Shown in pieces: positions 63,416 to 64,000 of a DNA stretch of 64,000 nt. The stretch's first letter is position 1; every line of letters begins with the position of its first letter. The translations under genes were made by a program, and so were the position numbers. A model generated the notes under the pieces. The model had not been told where the DNA came from, made no database searches, and was given only the letters and a program-made list of their open reading frames with translations. The DNA comes from Sphingobacterium sp. (lineage in GTDB: Bacteria > Bacteroidota > Bacteroidia > Sphingobacteriales > Sphingobacteriaceae). The stretch covers positions 1,178,001 to 1,242,000 of the forward strand of contig JAITTY010000006.1 in the NCBI GenBank assembly GCA_031286695.1, written 5' to 3'.

Positions 63416-63486
63416 AAGCAACCCCTAGTTCTGAGATAAAGGGACTGTGCACTTCACCGCAAGCTTGAGGTCTTGTTTTAAAGAAA

Positions 63487-63532
63487 ATAGGTCTTTTCGA
63501 TAGCTTTCAATAACTTGTTCGAAAAGACCTAT
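63487..63532 (-). terminator. Terminator of methionine aminopeptidase gene
   Basis: ATAGGTCTTTTCGA pairs perfectly over 14 bp with TCGAAAAGACCTAT (18-nt loop), just after the map stop on the minus strand; TTTTC follows. Confidence 0.75.
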
Positions 63533-63552
63533 AGGTGTCTTCTTATTCCTGC

Positions 63553-64000
63553 TTAGTAAATTGCATTCTGTGCTGTTAATATAACAGGAGCGCCATCGGT
63601 AATGAGAATTGTATGTTCATGTTGGGCCATGAATCCACCTTTGTCCCCAACCATTGTCCAGCCATCCTCGATTTCGGTCGCGTATGTGGAGGTCGTTGAA
63701 ATAAAGGTTTCGATAGCGACAACGGTATTTTTTCGAAATCTTCGTTGGTCGAAGCGATTTTTATGGTTAAGCAATTCATCGGGGTCCTCGTGCAGACTTT
63801 TTCCTACACCATGTCCGCCAAGGTTCTTGATGACTTTATAGCCTCTTTTTTTCGCTTCAGTTTCTATTAGATGTCCAATATCGGCTATTTTCACACCACC
63901 ACGAATATTATTGATTGCTTTTTGAAGAATTTCTTTTGATGCATTGACCAATTTTTCGTGTTGAAATATGTCCTTTCCTATAACAAAGGAACAACCATTA
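63553..64000 (-). CDS. map: Type I methionine aminopeptidase, C-terminal part (5' end beyond window)
   Basis: At least 148 residues to the window edge; the frame continues upstream of the visible TTG at 63951 (NGCSFVIGKDIFQHEKLVN), so the gene is truncated by the window. The metal-binding residues are visible: His in GGHGVG (with KSLHEDP), Glu in VAIETFIS and Glu/His in QHEHTILIT. It removes initiator methionine from nascent proteins. Ends 20 nt before a hairpin. Confidence 0.92.
   Translation of the reverse strand, partial: NGCSFVIGKDIFQHEKLVNASKEILQKAINNIRGGVKIADIGHLIETEAKKRGYKVIKNLGGHGVGKSLHEDPDELLNHKNRFDQRRFRKNTVVAIETFISTTSTYATEIEDGWTMVGDKGGFMAQHEHTILITDGAPVILTAQNAIY

Larger units (their letters stand above)
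62981..63552. other. Gene-free region with three hairpins
   Basis: About 570 nt. Contains hairpins at 63255-63278, 63379-63415 and 63487-63532. The only long frame (79 codons, minus, 63076-63315) lacks family resemblance, and its low-complexity C-terminus argues it is spurious. Possible small-RNA locus on the plus strand. Confidence 0.5.

Noticed and set aside
1..64000. CRISPR arrays, transposases, integrases, phage genes, rRNA or tRNA genes
   Set aside because: None seen: no regularly spaced repeats, no DDE or recombinase motifs, no tRNA-like cloverleaf found by eye.

Overview
The window looks like chromosomal DNA of a Bacteroidota bacterium, most likely Sphingobacteriaceae (Sphingobacterium-like). 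The basis is the low G+C, the mostly weak Shine-Dalgarno sequences, a TAnnTTTG-type promoter box, an Oar-like TonB-dependent receptor with a carboxypeptidase-regulatory domain, many Bacteroidota-typical families (DinB/DUF1569, DUF1801, DUF1349, DUF1080, DUF4269, DUF6624), lipoproteins with SPII lipoboxes, and small Crp/Fnr proteins that end right after the recognition helix. I see no rRNA, tRNA, transposase, integrase, CRISPR array or phage block. The genome-level assignment is inference.

Layout. 1-3569 (minus): TetR repressor, lipoprotein adaptor and the N-terminal half of an RND efflux pump. 3662-9927: an orphan GHKL ATPase, a small membrane protein, DinB and GNAT genes, a large outer-membrane barrel protein with a kinase-like N-terminal region, and a LuxR regulator. 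9973-15332: DUF1349 protein; a methyltransferase and thioredoxin-reductase-like pair; a frameshifted DUF418 membrane gene behind a Crp/Fnr and HxlR regulator pair; a divergent nitroreductase. 15381-19663: periplasmic class II cyclic-nucleotide phosphodiesterase and the TonB receptor. 19830-24778: DUF1801, DUF4269, a second Crp/Fnr with a SugE-type exporter, hypotheticals, a beta-barrel protein and a DUF1080 lipoprotein. 25254-34482: a complete Kdp potassium locus in one direction: two tiny membrane ORFs, a 125-residue unknown, kdpF, kdpA, kdpB, kdpC, an outer-membrane porin, a KdpD N-terminal-type sensor and a separate histidine kinase. No kdpE follows. 34574-40117: aldo/keto reductase with AraC regulator, ArsC-like protein, hydrolase, hypothetical, DinB, third Crp/Fnr. 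40321-52458: hypotheticals, DUF1266 protein, alpha/beta hydrolases, lipoproteins, SRPBCC, Pmp3-like, GNAT, DUF1569, transglutaminase-like and acyltransferase genes. 52583-64000: DapB-like oxidoreductase, PRISE-type reductase with divergent AraC, DUF6624, TetR, two small co-oriented unknowns, alcohol dehydrogenase, photolyase, esterase, isochorismatase-like hydrolase, AraC regulator, and the 3'-terminal part of methionine aminopeptidase.

How the parts work together. Most of the window is single genes or two- to three-gene units bounded by clear hairpin terminators, many of them shared by convergent neighbours. Three regulatory patterns read directly from the DNA stand out. First, three copies of a TTAAC-N3-GTTAA dyad flank the TetR and RND adaptor genes and probably form the repressor's operators. 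Second, each of the three Crp/Fnr genes is followed, before its next co-oriented gene, by a TTGA-N6-TCAA dyad, and in two cases the dyad centre lies 61.5 and 62.5 nt from the downstream start codon. Third, the Kdp sensor is split over two genes and the locus includes an outer-membrane porin and uncharacterised small proteins. Other items to look at are the kinase-like/beta-barrel fusion, the orphan GHKL ATPase and a 570-nt gene-free stretch with orphan plus-strand terminators near 63.3 kb.
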